Below are positions 44,061 through 57,755 of a DNA stretch of 64,000 nucleotides, in pieces. Positions within the stretch are counted from its first letter, which is position 1. The number at the start of each line of letters is the position of its first letter. Position numbers and translations under genes: made by a program. The DNA is from Plasmopara viticola (taxonomy: Eukaryota > Oomycota > Peronosporomycetes > Peronosporales > Peronosporaceae), in assembly GCA_001695595.3 (NCBI GenBank), contig MBPM02000044.1, positions 310,001 to 374,000 of the forward strand. The letters are read 5' to 3'. The notes beneath the pieces are model-generated. The model did not search any database and was not told where the DNA came from. It saw only the letters and a list, made by a program, of their open reading frames with translations.

Positions 44061-46739
44061 TTGCTGACAAAAAAAGAAAAAATCACCTTGCGTATACTTG
44101 CTGAAACAGTGCCATGACGCGGTGGACTTGCTGACAGCGTCTGTAAGGAGCAGTGCAATGATGGGCCTGTTATAAGCCTGTAATTTGTTTCTCTATATAT
44201 CACGCGTGCATATATTAGTGTAGTTGCCCCTCAGCACTGGTAAGACTATACGATTGCGAAAATAAAGTGAAAAGGGCAGCAAACCGGCACGCTTCCCGCC
44301 TCAATTATTATCCTTGGATTTATTGTTGGTGTTTTACCATGAAGAAATTTTAGTTATTTTACTAATCTCCATAGATATATTTCTGATAAAAGCTATAATT
44401 TTTAGTAAACGGAACACTTATTGCGGTAGTAAAATGTACCTCTCTTTAAACTATAGCGCTAAGGACCACACTCCGTGGTCAAAATGAATGCCTTAAGTTT
44501 GTGATAAGGCAAAAAAAGCGATCTTTCTGTGCAATGATCGCAAAAGACTGCACTTTAAAGGCTGCTTTATGTTTATGTGTTTTCGGTCCTACCTCTAGTT
44601 ATTGATAAGCGGCTGTAAGGAGGTCACACCGCACCTTGCACAGAATAAGCGAGCAGATAAGATATGTTATGTTCTGGTGAATGACTTCCACTAACACCGG
44701 TTTGATAGAAATGACGTGTGCAATAGGCTGCAAATGAAAGACTTCCTGATTGATATCAATATTTATCCTAATATTAATGCTTACGAGCGACACAACTTAA
44801 TCCCGCAGTTGGGCAAAGCTTCATATTTTTAGTATCACTCGATGTTGCTTAGTATGCAAACCCATTTGAGCACCGCTAATTGTGCCTTCCGTCAACAGGA
44901 GCCATCTATCCCTTTACAGTTTATTTATCGAAAGCCCGACATGTCCAATATGTGGCTTCAGCTGTCTTTGACTTTCATACGATTGTTTGACTTGGTCATT
45001 ACGATAAACAGGCAGCAAAGAGACGAACAAGCTGGACGGATCATCTGAAGATGATAAAGCTAGGGAAGGTTGTTTCGGCATCTAAAGGTACCTCTGCACC
45101 GAGGCCTACAAAATAAGATGCGTCTATTCGATTTAGAAATGTTTTGCTAATCAAAGAGCTGCTTGGGCAAAAAAGATTCAGAAAGAACTTCACACTTCGC
45201 TATGGCGGTAAGCTTACATCGACCGTTTTTACTTGTTCAGTATTTTGCAAACACTTTGCAGCATCGGACGATGAATAAACAAATCTTGTCACAAACGCTC
45301 AGAAAAACACTTTCCTACCTCTTCGCCACCAAGACCTCTCAAGCCAGCGAAAACTGGCTTGAGAGGTCTAAACGGCTTCATCGCCCGAGAGTAAGCCTTA
45401 AAAAGGTAAGACGTGTACAAAATCTTACCAGCCATGCAAATGATATCACGTGTAAAACAGAGGGGTCCATGGCAAATTACAAAGACCAATTTATGGCTTT
45501 GTTGATGAGGTCACCAATGCGTGAACTCAATGACGACAACACTTAATACATTCCACGTTTGACCGAAGTGACTAATGCAGTGGGCATTACCTTTGTAACT
45601 CGCCAACAGCCGGGTAAGTACGCTGGTCACCGCTTCAGAAATGGTTCACTTACTTTTAAGAGAACGAATCTGTCGAGAAGAAATAAACCTTTAAGGCTAA
45701 CAAAATTCAGCTGATGCTGTCTATGGCGCTAAATACGCTCATCTGTTTCGCATGCCTTAAATTTAATTCGCAGTCCAGGCGTGTACGAGTAAAACTTGGC
45801 TAAAAAGAGCCATTGTTTACGCGCAACCGTGCGACAGATATCGTCAAGCTTGGACGAAAGAGCGACTTGCACCGGCCATGAGATCATTGTAAATTTGATA
45901 GTATACTAGGTGAGTCTCTACGCTGTTACAACCTAGAGTCAATTTACATAAGACGAAGTACGTAAACTTTATGTACAACTCGCTCACTTAATGGGTTGGA
46001 GACTGTTTTCGTTAAAAATTCTAGGCTTTGGCATGTTATTAAGCAATGCGCTAGAAGCGTAAGTTTCGAGCATGAATTTGGCAATACCCCACCACGCTGT
46101 TTTTTAAGACCGCGGCTTTTCTACGAAGCGCTCCTCATTCCTACTACAGAGTATCACGTCTTTGTGGTCGTCATGTCAAAGCCGGCGCAATGGCTCTTGG
46201 GGTTTTTGAAGTGGGCTGGCTTCGCCTTTAAAACACGTATCCGCTTCACAACGCTTTTGGCACGGAAGTGGCGCTGCCTTGGAGTATAAGAAACTCCAAA
46301 GTAGGCCGCTCCTTCCTCGACATCGACACAGATCTTGCGCGACAAAATTTACGTAAATACAACTGTTCTCGTGGAGTCTAGTTCGTGGCTTATTTGGAGA
46401 GGTTCCGGACTTTTAGGCCTATCAGACAATGTTGATTTCTTTAACGATGTGATGTGTTTATTTTACAGCTAATTTACCGTCGTGCGTCTCGGCGTAAGGT
46501 GCTCAAACTGCGTCGAGAAGTTGCTTTCTTCCGTAGTAAACTCTGAGCTCAGCCCTTTGCTCAAAGCGCACAGCGTTATAGGGTTCTGGCACATCAAACT
46601 CATGGCTGATACAATGATAGATGTGATGACAAAAAAAAGGAACAGGACTACTTGTGATCGGCTTGTTTGCAGGGCTAATCAAGAATCGAAAGCTGAAAGA
46701 GGTGCTAGGTGCGCATATTAGATTCGATTTGTGCAAATT
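44061..46739. other. Gene desert with one hairpin
   Basis: AT-rich. No supported gene; a 127-codon frame at 45163-45546 is open across the hairpin at 45332-45369 but has no recognisable motif. Confidence 0.35.
45332..45369. repeat. Perfect 16-bp inverted repeat (hairpin)
   Basis: Arms agacctctcaagccag (45332-45347) and ctggcttgagaggtct (45354-45369) with the 6-base loop cgaaaa. Confidence 0.9.
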
Positions 46740-47040
46740 GTTATGCATCTAACGAAGCTCTACTTATAAGTTGAGTGCGCTGACATCATCTTAGTTAAAT
46801 TAATGGCACAAGTCAATACATGCCTTTCCAGGTCTCTAAAAAACAATGCTTCATTTTGTTTATGAATGCCAAGCTTAACCATTCTCGCGGTATCCGTAAG
46901 TGATTTATTTCCCTTATAAGTTTTTTGCAATAGCTCTTCAATGTTTGTTAAAATAAGTGTTTTGTTTATCTTGGGCCAATGCAACTAACTGTACACAAAA
47001 ATCGTTTAGCCAATTCCTTTTAAAAATGATTGTACTGAAA
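46740..47040. repeat. Diverged tandem duplication, unit 1
   Basis: Aligns with 47145-47460 over about 300 bases: shared blocks include ctyataagt-gcgctgacatcatctt, cctttccaggtct, tttgtttatct-ggsc-atgcaact and ccaatc/ccaattc. On the minus strand it carries an open frame of 74 codons (46984-46760; HKQNEALFFRDLERHVLTCA) with an ATG. Function unknown. Confidence 0.65.
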
Positions 47041-47144
47041 TATTGATCTCGAATTATACAGCAAAGAGAAAATTATTTTCTTGTCTTTATTCCACATACC
47101 GCAAATCAGATTTGATTTCTGTGGAGTGTAAAGCATCTTGTGAC

Positions 47145-47460
47145 GTTCCACTCATAAGTCAGGTGCGCTGACATCATCTTGATGAGGTTGGTAGCACACG
47201 TCAAGATCTTTCCTTTCCAGGTCTATGAAATGTCTGTTAAAACAGTGCTTTATTTTATTTGTAATTGACAAGTTCAGCCACTCCCGTGGTTTCCGAAACT
47301 AATTTGTTTTCTACAGAAGCCTCTCGCGCTTGCTCTTTCATGTTTATTTATTAAAATAAATCATTATGTTTATCTCGGGCTGATGCAACTGTACATAACT
47401 TTTTTATGTTAAGCCAATCTTTTGCGAAATTAAAAAAACTGAAAGCATTGGAACCTTGAT
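47145..47460. repeat. Diverged tandem duplication, unit 2
   Basis: Second unit, in the same orientation about 410 bases on. The minus-strand frame matching unit 1 begins with MHQPEIN but is broken by stops, so if unit 1 encodes a protein this copy does not. Confidence 0.65.
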
Positions 47461-50400
47461 TTTAAAAAAGACATCAACGAGGAAAAAAGATTTCTGCCTC
47501 AATCCCCATTTTCGAGTTTTTGAAGGCCGACGAAACTCTAGCATGTCCTTGCATGATAACGTAAGGCTAGTAGAAGCGTCGATCAATGTTAAGTGCAAAT
47601 TAAACAAAGCTTGCCAGCTTAAATTGTAGCGCCTCAGCACACATACTGTACTGTGTCTCGAGTACAGCATTTTGTTGTTATAAAGACCCATTATTAGTAT
47701 GGCCTATTTGCATTTAGTCGTTGATTTTACATCGGCGATATCCTAATGAAAGCCAGGACATAGAATTATCTTAGCGATACGTATAATCAAGTGATGGAAG
47801 TATGTGACCAGTAGCAGCTTCTGATAAGTGTTGTAAAAGCTTCTTTAAGAGTAAAAAATATTTTTCGCTTGGGCTACTCGTGTCTTGGCTGGTCGGACAC
47901 TCATCCAGAAGGCCTAAGATTAGTAATTATTCTGCCAATTTTGCGGAAACTGTACTTGATGCAAATTTTTCTCAAAAGTCCGAGTAGCTATAGTACATCT
48001 ATTGTCAACCATGCAATCAGCGCGTCTCTCTCCTATATCAAGATGCGTACAACGCCCACAATCTCCCAATAAAAGATTCATCGGCGTACACGACCCACAC
48101 CCTCAGTTCCATGGGTACAAAATCATAGTCTCCTGTTTGATTTCAACCCACAGTTCTTGGCATCATGAATGAAAGCGAAAAAAAATGTTCTGAATGAAGT
48201 CTATGCTGTACTTTTGCACCCTTAATTGTACTCCCACGCGAAGCCCCCATTAGTAAAACTTCGCAAGTTTTCATCCACCTAGCACGCTCACATAATCATC
48301 ATACATACCTTAGTCAAGAATGATCGATGCGTAGACTGTGATTCCATGCAGTACTTTTCTATTCTCCGATCAAACGTCAAGTTAAGACGAATTTTCGCTC
48401 ATCACCAACAATTTCGGTGAAGCTCAGGAGTCTAACTCGATGTTTATCCTCATGAGAGCTACAAGATCAAGCCGCAAGAGCCTGATGTGACTGCCGAGAA
48501 GGCTATATCTGATGGATTCACGCGGTGAAGTGCTAATGCAACATGAGATGACAAAGCCATTCAGGAGTAGGTGCAATAGTGAAGAGCCTATCCTTCCGCA
48601 TTGCACATCACAACGGCTTCGACGAACTTAACGTACAATAATGTCGAAAGCAAAGTATATATTTGATCAAATTGGCGTGTGTTGACAAAATTTAGCGCAT
48701 AATCTGGAATACGCTAAATGACTGTAAGGAGGAGCCAAGTACGTAATAATGCATTATTAGTAGAGCTTTGAATCCTCATTGCACTTATTTTGAGCGAATG
48801 CGGCTTGTTGCCGTTTAGAAAAGCTTTTTATTCAACAGCCTTGGTTTAAGATTACTACCATTTGATCTTGGCTCTAGTCGTATGCTCAAAGAATTATCTA
48901 TGGCTAGAATCGATGCGGCCATAACAGATCCCTCCAGACATTTTGATATTTTGTCAGCGTCTCTTGATGTTGAGTCCTAAGAAAACAACTAGTAAATCTG
49001 AAAAGCAGACTGACTAGGATCTGACCCACTTCCACACAATTTGCGATGAACATTTGTAAGTAATAAGCAAGCCGCATCAATTTCTAATACTCTTTTGCTT
49101 CATCACGAACAAAACAAAGCCTTAACCCTAGTGTGGTCTATTGAACTAGATTTCAGATCGCCTTCGAATCATAACAGCCAGAGGTGAGTGCTTGAGCGGA
49201 AGAACAAGCCCAACCATAAGTGTGACTGTCTTTCAAACTCGTACTCAAATGGGTGTGATGGAGTTGGGTGGGCTAGAAACCTCACTGGCCAAAAAGACCC
49301 CTTGTGTAACGAGGGTTCAGTTTAAGAGGTTGGGTAATACCAGCATTCTGTGGTAGGGATGGCCTAGTCCTAACGTTTAAATTGCGATAGGCAAAATTGG
49401 TTCAAGACATTGTCAATAGTATTACCAAACGATGATACATAAACATTAAAGGCATGTTTCCAACTCGCATAAAACTTTTAATTCAGCTACTAGCCAAGTC
49501 GAGTGCACCGCCCTTGTACATCAATTTTGAAGAAGTATTATTTTGGGGTCGCTGCAACATCTAAATTATTACATGCGCATACATTACGCCAGTTAAGATC
49601 ACACTTTTCAGCACAGATTGTCGGCGTGGAATGTAAAGAGATCAATTTTATGACCGACACGTTTGTAATGGCCGTTGGCATATCTTGCAACAACTGACCC
49701 TAGAAAAAAGTCAATCCCAAAATGCACACTTTAGCAGGTTTAACGCCGAAGGCTAGTCTCGTGTATTGTCTTGGTACAAAGTATTAAATCCAAGATGAAC
49801 TTCATAAAACATACTAATCTTGGTTCCTTCCCTTGCACTTAGCCCGCTTTTGGTTTTCTTCTAGTGTGCTCCAAAATAGCTCCATTTACTTAGACATAGA
49901 TATGTGATCTTTTCCTCGAGTCTTGGAAATATTACTAAAGCATCTTTATCGATTTTAATTCATCCTATGCATTTAGACATGACGCTTATCATCCTGTCGA
50001 ACAACTCCTCCCCCCACTCCATTAAAAAAAGATCAACGAACACCAAGCTACATTGAGGCTCTATCGACTCACCATTCTACAAACAGAAGCTTCGGGTGCT
50101 GTACAGTGCAACATTTGGTGCGCATGTTACAATATGTTCCAGGACAGGCTAAACATCGACGCTTTACCTCTATAGGCGTCGGACATATGCTTTAACTCTT
50201 AAAGCCGCTGAAGCAACAATTTTAGTGCTCGCTACAACATTAAACGTATATCTAATTACAATTGCTACAAGTATAAATCCGCTTTTGGACTACGTCAAGC
50301 GCATTTTGGTCTTGGACACATTCATAGACGCAAGGTACGATCTCATCCAGACCGGATTACCACATATCTTGAATAAAAGCCTCACGCGTAATTGAAAACT

Positions 50401-53400
50401 TGGCCTCTCTTGAATATTTCACATAAAATGTTGGTAGCGTCGATGTAGGCTTTTAAATGGTCAATAGTGTTTGTCGACACAGCCTTCTTGGGACATTAGA
50501 AAGATCTGATGAAACAGTCTTGATCTCGTTGCGAGCTCACCTATCATTTGCTATTAAGTGTTCATCTTTAGCGGATGCAATGCGTCCTAGCTTCTTGCCA
50601 AGCTAAAACGTGCAATTAAATCAGCTCAGTACTTTAAGTAGACCTAAACTCTACGTGAATCGGTAATTATACTGATAGAGCGTCTATTGTGCACCAGGAC
50701 TCACCAATCTTTTCAATCTCTTTCTAATTGAAGCAACTGTTTGCCGAATAACTTGCCACGCCATTAATAGCACTTCGCTGGAATGATATTGTTGATTCAA
50801 TAATACCAGTATGAACGATGTGCCATTTACATATGATCAAGGTCTTTCGAATGACTGGCTCTAACAATCAATCTACTGTTAAAAATGCGGCTCTACTAGC
50901 GACGACATTGAAGGTCGCTTTTAGTAATACCGGCACGATTCATTAAGTAAAAACAATCGCGTCACAAAAGTATTGGGCCGGGCGCAATATCGATCTCGCC
51001 AAAATGTAGTTTGTAAAACTTCCAGGGACTATAATTACGAGCTCGCGGACAGCAGATAAGCTGAACACTTGGTCGAGTCAAAAGTTGAATTATCGCAAAG
51101 CTGGCGTTTTAAATGGAAATCCTACTTTGTGGGCCAAATGGACAATAAAGTTCATTTACTCCTCAAAACATAAAGTGCCTCAAAGCTTCAGCCTGATCAT
51201 CATGGCCAACCCTGAAGTTCTTTTTAAGCTGCTTCTACTCATAGAGAAGAAATAGTGCCCACACGAGAGTAGACTCCGTCAGGGAGTTTTGACCTACAAA
51301 CTCCATGTAGAGTACATCATGAAGCAGAGGCAGAGCTTCATGTGCACTCGTATGATTATTTGCGTTACAGATCCGTTGAAACGGATCCGGCATGAATCTT
51401 CAACGAGCGCTACTATCCAGAAGTATAGGCTACGGGCTTCAAGAGCGTTTTGCAAAGTAACGCAATTATTATACTTCACAAGACTCGTGCAAGTTGCTGG
51501 ACATAGTCAGGCATGATCGATTCAAGACCGTTGTGTTTAAAGAGTAGGTAAATCCGGCATTTTCCAAATTAGCCAAGGTCTTTAGGTCATACCTTGAACT
51601 ATGGTAGAAGTGATCGCATGTCCGCGCTCGAATCTTACATTTACAGCGTCTATCCTGGTGCTATGTCGAATCTAAGTCATTTCGAAGTAAAGTTGTTCTC
51701 GACGTTACCTAGTGCTCAAAAATGCACCATAAGCTCATGGGCGTAAAGTACTCCATCTCATCTACCGAATTAATATATATGTATATCGAAGGCTACTCTT
51801 TCTATATTCCCCTGTCATTTTATGCCCAATATTGGCGAGCTCATGAACAAAAGCAATTTGGGTCAAGCTTTGGCAACGCTGTACTTGAGGCTTGATAGTA
51901 AATTGATAAGACCTGAGCTTAACTACTTAGTGATAAACGATCGAAATCGTCGATCACCAGACATCGCGAGCGACATCGTGGCAAAGCCACGCGGTGTATC
52001 GCATGGTGATAAGACATATTCTCTCCATCTCTTCTCAATAAAAATGCCTAGGTATCTCTATCACGTATAGTAAATTCTTCCTTGGCGCCGTTGTCAAAGC
52101 CAAACATAGTACCTTGTGAAGTTGATGGGAAGTTTCAACTTTAAGGATCATAGATATCAAACGCTCACCTTGGAATAATTGCCATGACGTTGTAGATGCT
52201 CAAACATGGTGATCGGTATACGACGCTTCTCATCGCTAAGCTTCGTGAAAAATCTCAAGGGTTTCGTTGACTGTTGCGTAACCTCGGACGATTTTTTAGG
52301 CCATAAGTTGATCGAAGATAGAGCGCTGTCCTTCGACGACGAAGCCTTAGCCGAATGGGCTCGTACTCAAGAGACCGCGTTACTTGCACTGCCTCTTCGT
52401 TAAAGCTGTTGCGAATTGCGAGCATAGAATACAGGTCTGTACTGCTACATCGAATGCTTCAATGTATTTTTTGACATTTTCAACGTATAAACTCCACAGG
52501 TAGGTCGAGTTGCCGTCATCGAGCCTCTTATTCAAACCGACCACGGTATTTCGAATGAGAAATTTCGGTGAGACGAACATCCTGGCTTTTGTGCTACGGA
52601 TGTCTTACGCTATACGCTGTCAAGGATGTTATTTTAGTGTCATAATTTTGGCATAGCCTCTCGGTCGATCAGGGTCACACAATATATAGCTTGGCTGCGA
52701 ATTGTATATCAAATGCAATCAATCATACTTTGACAGCACCTCACGCTCTTGTGATTATTAATCGTCAGCATTATCTGACCAAGCACGAGTGTCTCAACAA
52801 AATATGGAAGTAGCGTGCGCAAAGTGCACATGAGAAACATTGATGACTTCCAAGCACGCAACATACGACACAATAATGTAGAAGCGTGTGAATCAGACGA
52901 GTGTGGCGTTCATTTCTACTACTTAGCCTTTAGATGCAAGCCACCTGCTCACGAGCTGCAACTCGACTTAGCATTTCCTTTACACTCTGGTCGACAGGTC
53001 GTATTCGATTATGTGGATCAAGTCTTGTTTATTTTGAGCAGATAATAAGTGGTGCGTGCGATGCAAATGTGCTTTTTGAGCGGACGAATCGTTAGTCAGA
53101 GACATGGCGTCCTTACGTAAGGTTGCCGCTATAAATGTTCGAACACTTTATTTTGCTCATAAATTGCTATATGTTTAGACTGCAACGACTCAGTATGTGA
53201 AAACGGTAACGTAGTCAATTGTTTAAGCTCTGTGTTCTGAAGTTATTTAGAGGTAAATAGATCTGCTGTGTGGGCTTTCTAGAAGCAGCACAAGTCATGA
53301 CGAAAGTGTTGGATAGATTGAAAGCTGTAAAAGTTAGCTACAAATTGTTTAGACACAAGAGGTCAATGCCTGATGTAGGTCACAACAGTAGGTGTCACAT

Positions 53401-54773
53401 AATTGTGTTTGACATATGTCACTTGATGTTTTGGACATGAACAAGACGACAGTAATTGGAGCTGGAGAGTTGACAGAGTAGAAGTACATGGCCTGATAGA
53501 CACTACTTAAAGCATGTCAGTAAAATTGCTATGTGAGACAAGTACTTGTAGGCTATTTGCCCCACAAGATGATTTGTTGACAAACTCTGATTTGAATTAG
53601 TCTTATAATTGGCATTAATATCAGGACTTATATTAATTTTTCGAGTGAGAAAGATGGCGATCCAAGACTTGAAATCTCGGATGAAGGGCAAAGACCTAAG
53701 CTCACACTTTCTCAAAGCAGATAGCAACGACAGCCCTACTCCACATCGCGCAATTTGTGCGTTGAGAAGCCACATTCTTCGACTAACAAGGTGTCGGTGG
53801 TAGAGTACGCACTGATTAATATGATTCACATATTAACATGCTATACACCCTTTCATATAAACAGCGAAAGTAACCTAGAAATTGTGCTTGCTAAAAGATG
53901 CCTGGACGTTGCTGCGATGAGAAAAAAAGAGGTTTGAAAATGCAATCTGCCTTTTTTTGAATAAATTACCTCGCAAAGAGCTAAGCATAATCAAATGGGC
54001 AAAGTTCGCCGTCAAAACGACAACAAGTGTATTCTATAGAAACGTAAGAAAATGAAGGTATCGTTGTTTACGAAGCAAAGTATTGATTGATTGTAATGTC
54101 TAAGCAAATTAAGTTTAGAACCAGAAAATGAAAGTTCATTTTATTAGACTTTCACGGCCCTAGAATAACATAAGTCGACGTACACCATTGATTCATTTGC
54201 GAGCAAGTCGCTCGACTCATTCCCAAGAGAGAAGTTGTGGTGGTTCTGTCCTCGGATAAATTAACTTTAGATGATTAAGTCGACCTACGAGGCTACTGGC
54301 GCATAATAGGGGTAAATTTTGCCCGCAAAAAGCTCTAAGGGCGCTCAAATTCCTTTGAAAAAGTGAGCGTTTACACCAAATTTCGTGTGAATCTTACATT
54401 TCATAGTCCGATAAAGCCGCGGTTTGTCCTTAAACTCGTCACTAATTTCATCAGCAGAAAAAATACTCGTGCTAAAAAATACTGTATTGCTTATTCCTAA
54501 TTTGATTGGTCCGCTCACAATACCTCTTTTAGACATCTAAGCTTTCATTAATTATCACGAACATTTCTCGAGGCACTTACTCGTATCGCCACCGAGGCAG
54601 CGACTTGTTTACACATTGCGGAAGGGCTGTACCATTCAACTGTCTGGACATATCGCCAAGCCTAAACTACAATGTTTCGAGCTGATGGAATGCGAGGACT
54701 GGATCGTAGAGTTTCGTATAGTCTGTTGAGACATGAGCAGCTCTCAGATTAATACGAGGGACCATTTTGCTTG
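47461..54773. other. Gene desert
   Basis: More than 7 kb without a supported gene. Several short frames have protein-like composition (plus 52281-52403, EDRALSFDDEALAEWARTQE; plus 52815-53045; minus 54536-54345) but no motif, splice context or length to call them. Likely old transposon and gene relics. Confidence 0.35.
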
Positions 54774-54844
54774 ACGACCACGGATATAAGGCGTAATGCG
54801 TTTTTGTAACGCGTTCTCGCATTACGCCTCGTATCCGTGGTCGT
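54774..54844. repeat. Imperfect inverted repeat, 27-bp arms
   Basis: Arms 54774-54800 (acgaccacggatataaggcg...) and 54818-54844 differ at two positions; the loop is 17 bases. Similarity continues outwards about 12 more bases (accattttgctt against the complement of aagcagaatgg) with small gaps, so the full arms are near 40 bases. Resembles a foldback or MITE-type element. Confidence 0.8.
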
Positions 54845-57287
54845 TGAAGCAGAATGGCAAACTCGAATTTACTGGCGACTTTACAATCCCATCCAGCTCC
54901 CCATCGGTCTCAAGCAGATAATGTACAGCCAAAATACGCTCCAGCTCTCCAGCGTCTTTTAAAAGGGCATATAGCCGAGCACTACTGACAAAAAAAACGA
55001 TGGGATCCATTGTCTTCCTGATAAGACTGATGATACAAAGAGACTCCATGTGTCATAATCGTTCTGACATCATAGGGCATTGACATACCTATGTCTACAT
55101 TCACATTTAAGCAAAAAGCTCTGTTCATAAAAAACCGCCCTCAGCGAAATATGTGCCGCTTCAAAAGCATCAGACGGATAGCACCTCGATGCCCCGAGAT
55201 CTGGTCGACTGTCTCAGTTTGAGCCTCTCGTGAGAGCTTAACATGGCGGTCAGCTTTCTCTATACCATATGAGAAGTGATGGGGACTCGCCTATAACATT
55301 TTTTTCTGCAGCCAATCATAATCTTCACCGTATGAAGCAAATGCTATTCTCTGCGAGCATTCAGTAGGTGGTGTGCCTTTTCGCGAAGATCGGCAGAGCC
55401 TCGTCCTTGATGATTAAGCTAACGCCAATCACGCGGCATAAGAAATGCAACGAGTCCCATCTTCCACGAGCAATGCATAACCAATAATGGTATAGTGTGT
55501 CACTTCGCGTGCGCAATTGGGCCCCTCTCCCCTCAGCCAAGTCACCCTTTACATGCAAAGAGTGTTGAGGTTTACAAGCACCACAAAATTATATTTCAAG
55601 CCATAAAGCGCTAAGTGTGGAGATCGACAATAACTTTATTGTCTTTCTCAATAAGATATATTTCCTGACGCTGAGAATTTTTTCGCGACTATAGCAGGCG
55701 AAGTTTCAGGCAAGCGTTCACCGGAGCGCTTGCTCCACTTCACATCATTTATATTCCTCGCAGGCGGGGGCGCGTGCTAAGCACCAAGCTAAGGATAGCG
55801 TTTAGCGCGCGGTAATCGCTGTGATGTATTGAAGGATTTATCAGAGCTTTCCTCGCCTAAGCACCCCTTTGGTGGTCAAACTACTGTAAGCTTTTGTTGT
55901 GGACACAGTCGCAGGCACAGGGGTTAGTTTTGGTCAAAAGGTGCTTTCGGAAGCCGAAGAACCCTTTTGAAATCGGCTTGGGAATCTTTAAACGACCAAG
56001 CAGACCAACATCCTTGCTGCCTGGTAAGTCACCGTTATGACCAATTCGACTTATTATGATAGTCAAGGAAAGATGAATAACATCTGTTTTACCCTATTTG
56101 GTGTAGTGCTAGCTTTAGTGAGAATGAGTATAGCGGGCCATTATAATAAGCCTAGGTATGTTTAGGATGATGAATTCTTCATAAAATGAGTCGGAAAGTA
56201 ATGAAGGGCTTAGGTGAACAGCAAGCTCCTTATCTTCCTTTCTTACTACAAAAGTAGTCATAAAGGAATGGTGCACGGCAGGCTTTCTACACTCTAGTCG
56301 GTCTGTATTAGTGGTTTCACGAAAGGTCTTAAGCTCTTCTGATTTACGAAATTAGACGTAGTGGCTTATGCAGAAGTAAAGCACAAACACATCGCTTTAT
56401 GTAAATAAACCTCAATACTGCCGTCAGCTACACACGTTAATCTTGATATTGCTGTCAGTTTCACATGTTGATCTCTTGAGACCAAACGATAGTGGTCAGT
56501 CAAGCACCGGAAGATCGTATATCATCCTGCACGCTTCCTCGATGCAAGTAGCTGTGTGGCTCCTTGACAGAGAAAATACTAAATGAAGTCTTTATAGCAT
56601 ATTAAACTTTGCTTGCTCATATTATAACAAATAATGCGTTTGCAAAATGGGAGCCGCCATCCTTCTCACTTTTTGCAATTGACTGGATAAGTAACGTCAT
56701 CTACAATGAGTGCTGTAGTAATAAAGATTGAACGCGAACCTAAAAGAATTTGCATCTGCGACACCCTTTTACTATCCACTTCGGCGCCTTTGACAGACTC
56801 GTCATAGATGGTCACCGAGAATATACCAGTGATATACAAATACTCTATTCTACTGTCTAGTATGTATTTCTTCGCAAACTAAATGCTGCGGCTTCACAAG
56901 ACTTTAGGCCTCTAAAGACAGAACGTTATGCTAGGTTTTCTTAGCAACCTCAACAAGCTTATTTTTCGTGTCATTCTGCTATCCATTCACAACTATATAA
57001 AGTTCTCATATGAGGTTGCTAAGCACCTGCAAATATTAATAACAAACAGATTGACTAACGCTGGCTATAATTGTGTACAAGGTGTTTTCAAGCAAAGTGT
57101 GCACTCGTATCCTGACGCCAGCCCTTAGTAACATGAAAGGGATAGTGAAGCAGAATGTGTGTGGCAGCTAGTAGCCTTTATACAAAACTAATCGAGTCCA
57201 GACAATCAATAGGAAAAAAAGCGAGTACAATGTCGAATTTTACTTAAATGCTCAAATGATCATAATTTGGTATTTCTAGCTTAAAAA
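54845..57287. other. Gene desert
   Basis: No supported gene. A minus-strand frame at 55049-54822 (SSARLYALLKDAGELERILA, VHYLLETDGELDG) is protein-like and ends at the hairpin; it may be a transposon relic. Confidence 0.35.
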
Positions 57288-57657
57288 AATCAAGCCGATG
57301 TAATGTAATGTATTACGTTATCGCGTTGCCACGTTATGCACGTGCTAGGCTCAGTCTGGCTAGTCATCGGCATAGAGTGGTGTCCGCATACGTCGAGTCT
57401 CGTTCGGCGGGCAGTGCAGTCAGCACCGAGGTCGTGAGGGTCTTCCATATTTTGCTTAGCTCTGACTTGGTAAGAGCCCAGGTGGCGCCCGATGGTGGAG
57501 ACCGTCGCGTCGAGGGTGAGACTCGTTAGAGACCTGCAGATGCCCGAGAGTACCTGCCCGAAGCGCGCGAGCATTTAGCCCCCGCGCTTGGAAGGAGGGC
57601 GGCACCCCAACCTTTTTCAATCAGGGCGGCACCCCAACCTTTTTCAATCAAGCCGAT
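57288..57657. mobile_element. Retroposon copy B with 12-bp target-site duplication
   Basis: Same family and orientation as 39519-39841. The element (57300-57645) is flanked by the identical 12-mer aatcaagccgat (57288-57299 and 57646-57657). The left edge has tandem taatg units. The A-box-like taggctcagtctgg and B-box-like acgtcgagtct are conserved. The right edge carries a 27-bp tandem duplication (next entry) that copy A lacks. Confidence 0.8.
57596..57649. repeat. 27-bp tandem duplication at the retroposon edge
   Basis: Two exact units of agggcggcaccccaaccttt... (57596-57622 and 57623-57649). Each ends in aatc, which are also the first four bases of the target-site duplication. Confidence 0.9.
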
Positions 57658-57755
57658 ATTTTAATAAAAAGTAGCATTGACTTATCACATAAAACTACCA
57701 TGTCGAATACATGCGCAAGGATTAATTTGGTTTGCGCCATCAGCCTTCTATTTAC

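Noticed and set aside
44061..57287. RxLR or Crinkler effector genes in the gene desert
   Set aside because: No frame combines a signal peptide with RxLR-EER or LFLAK-type motifs.
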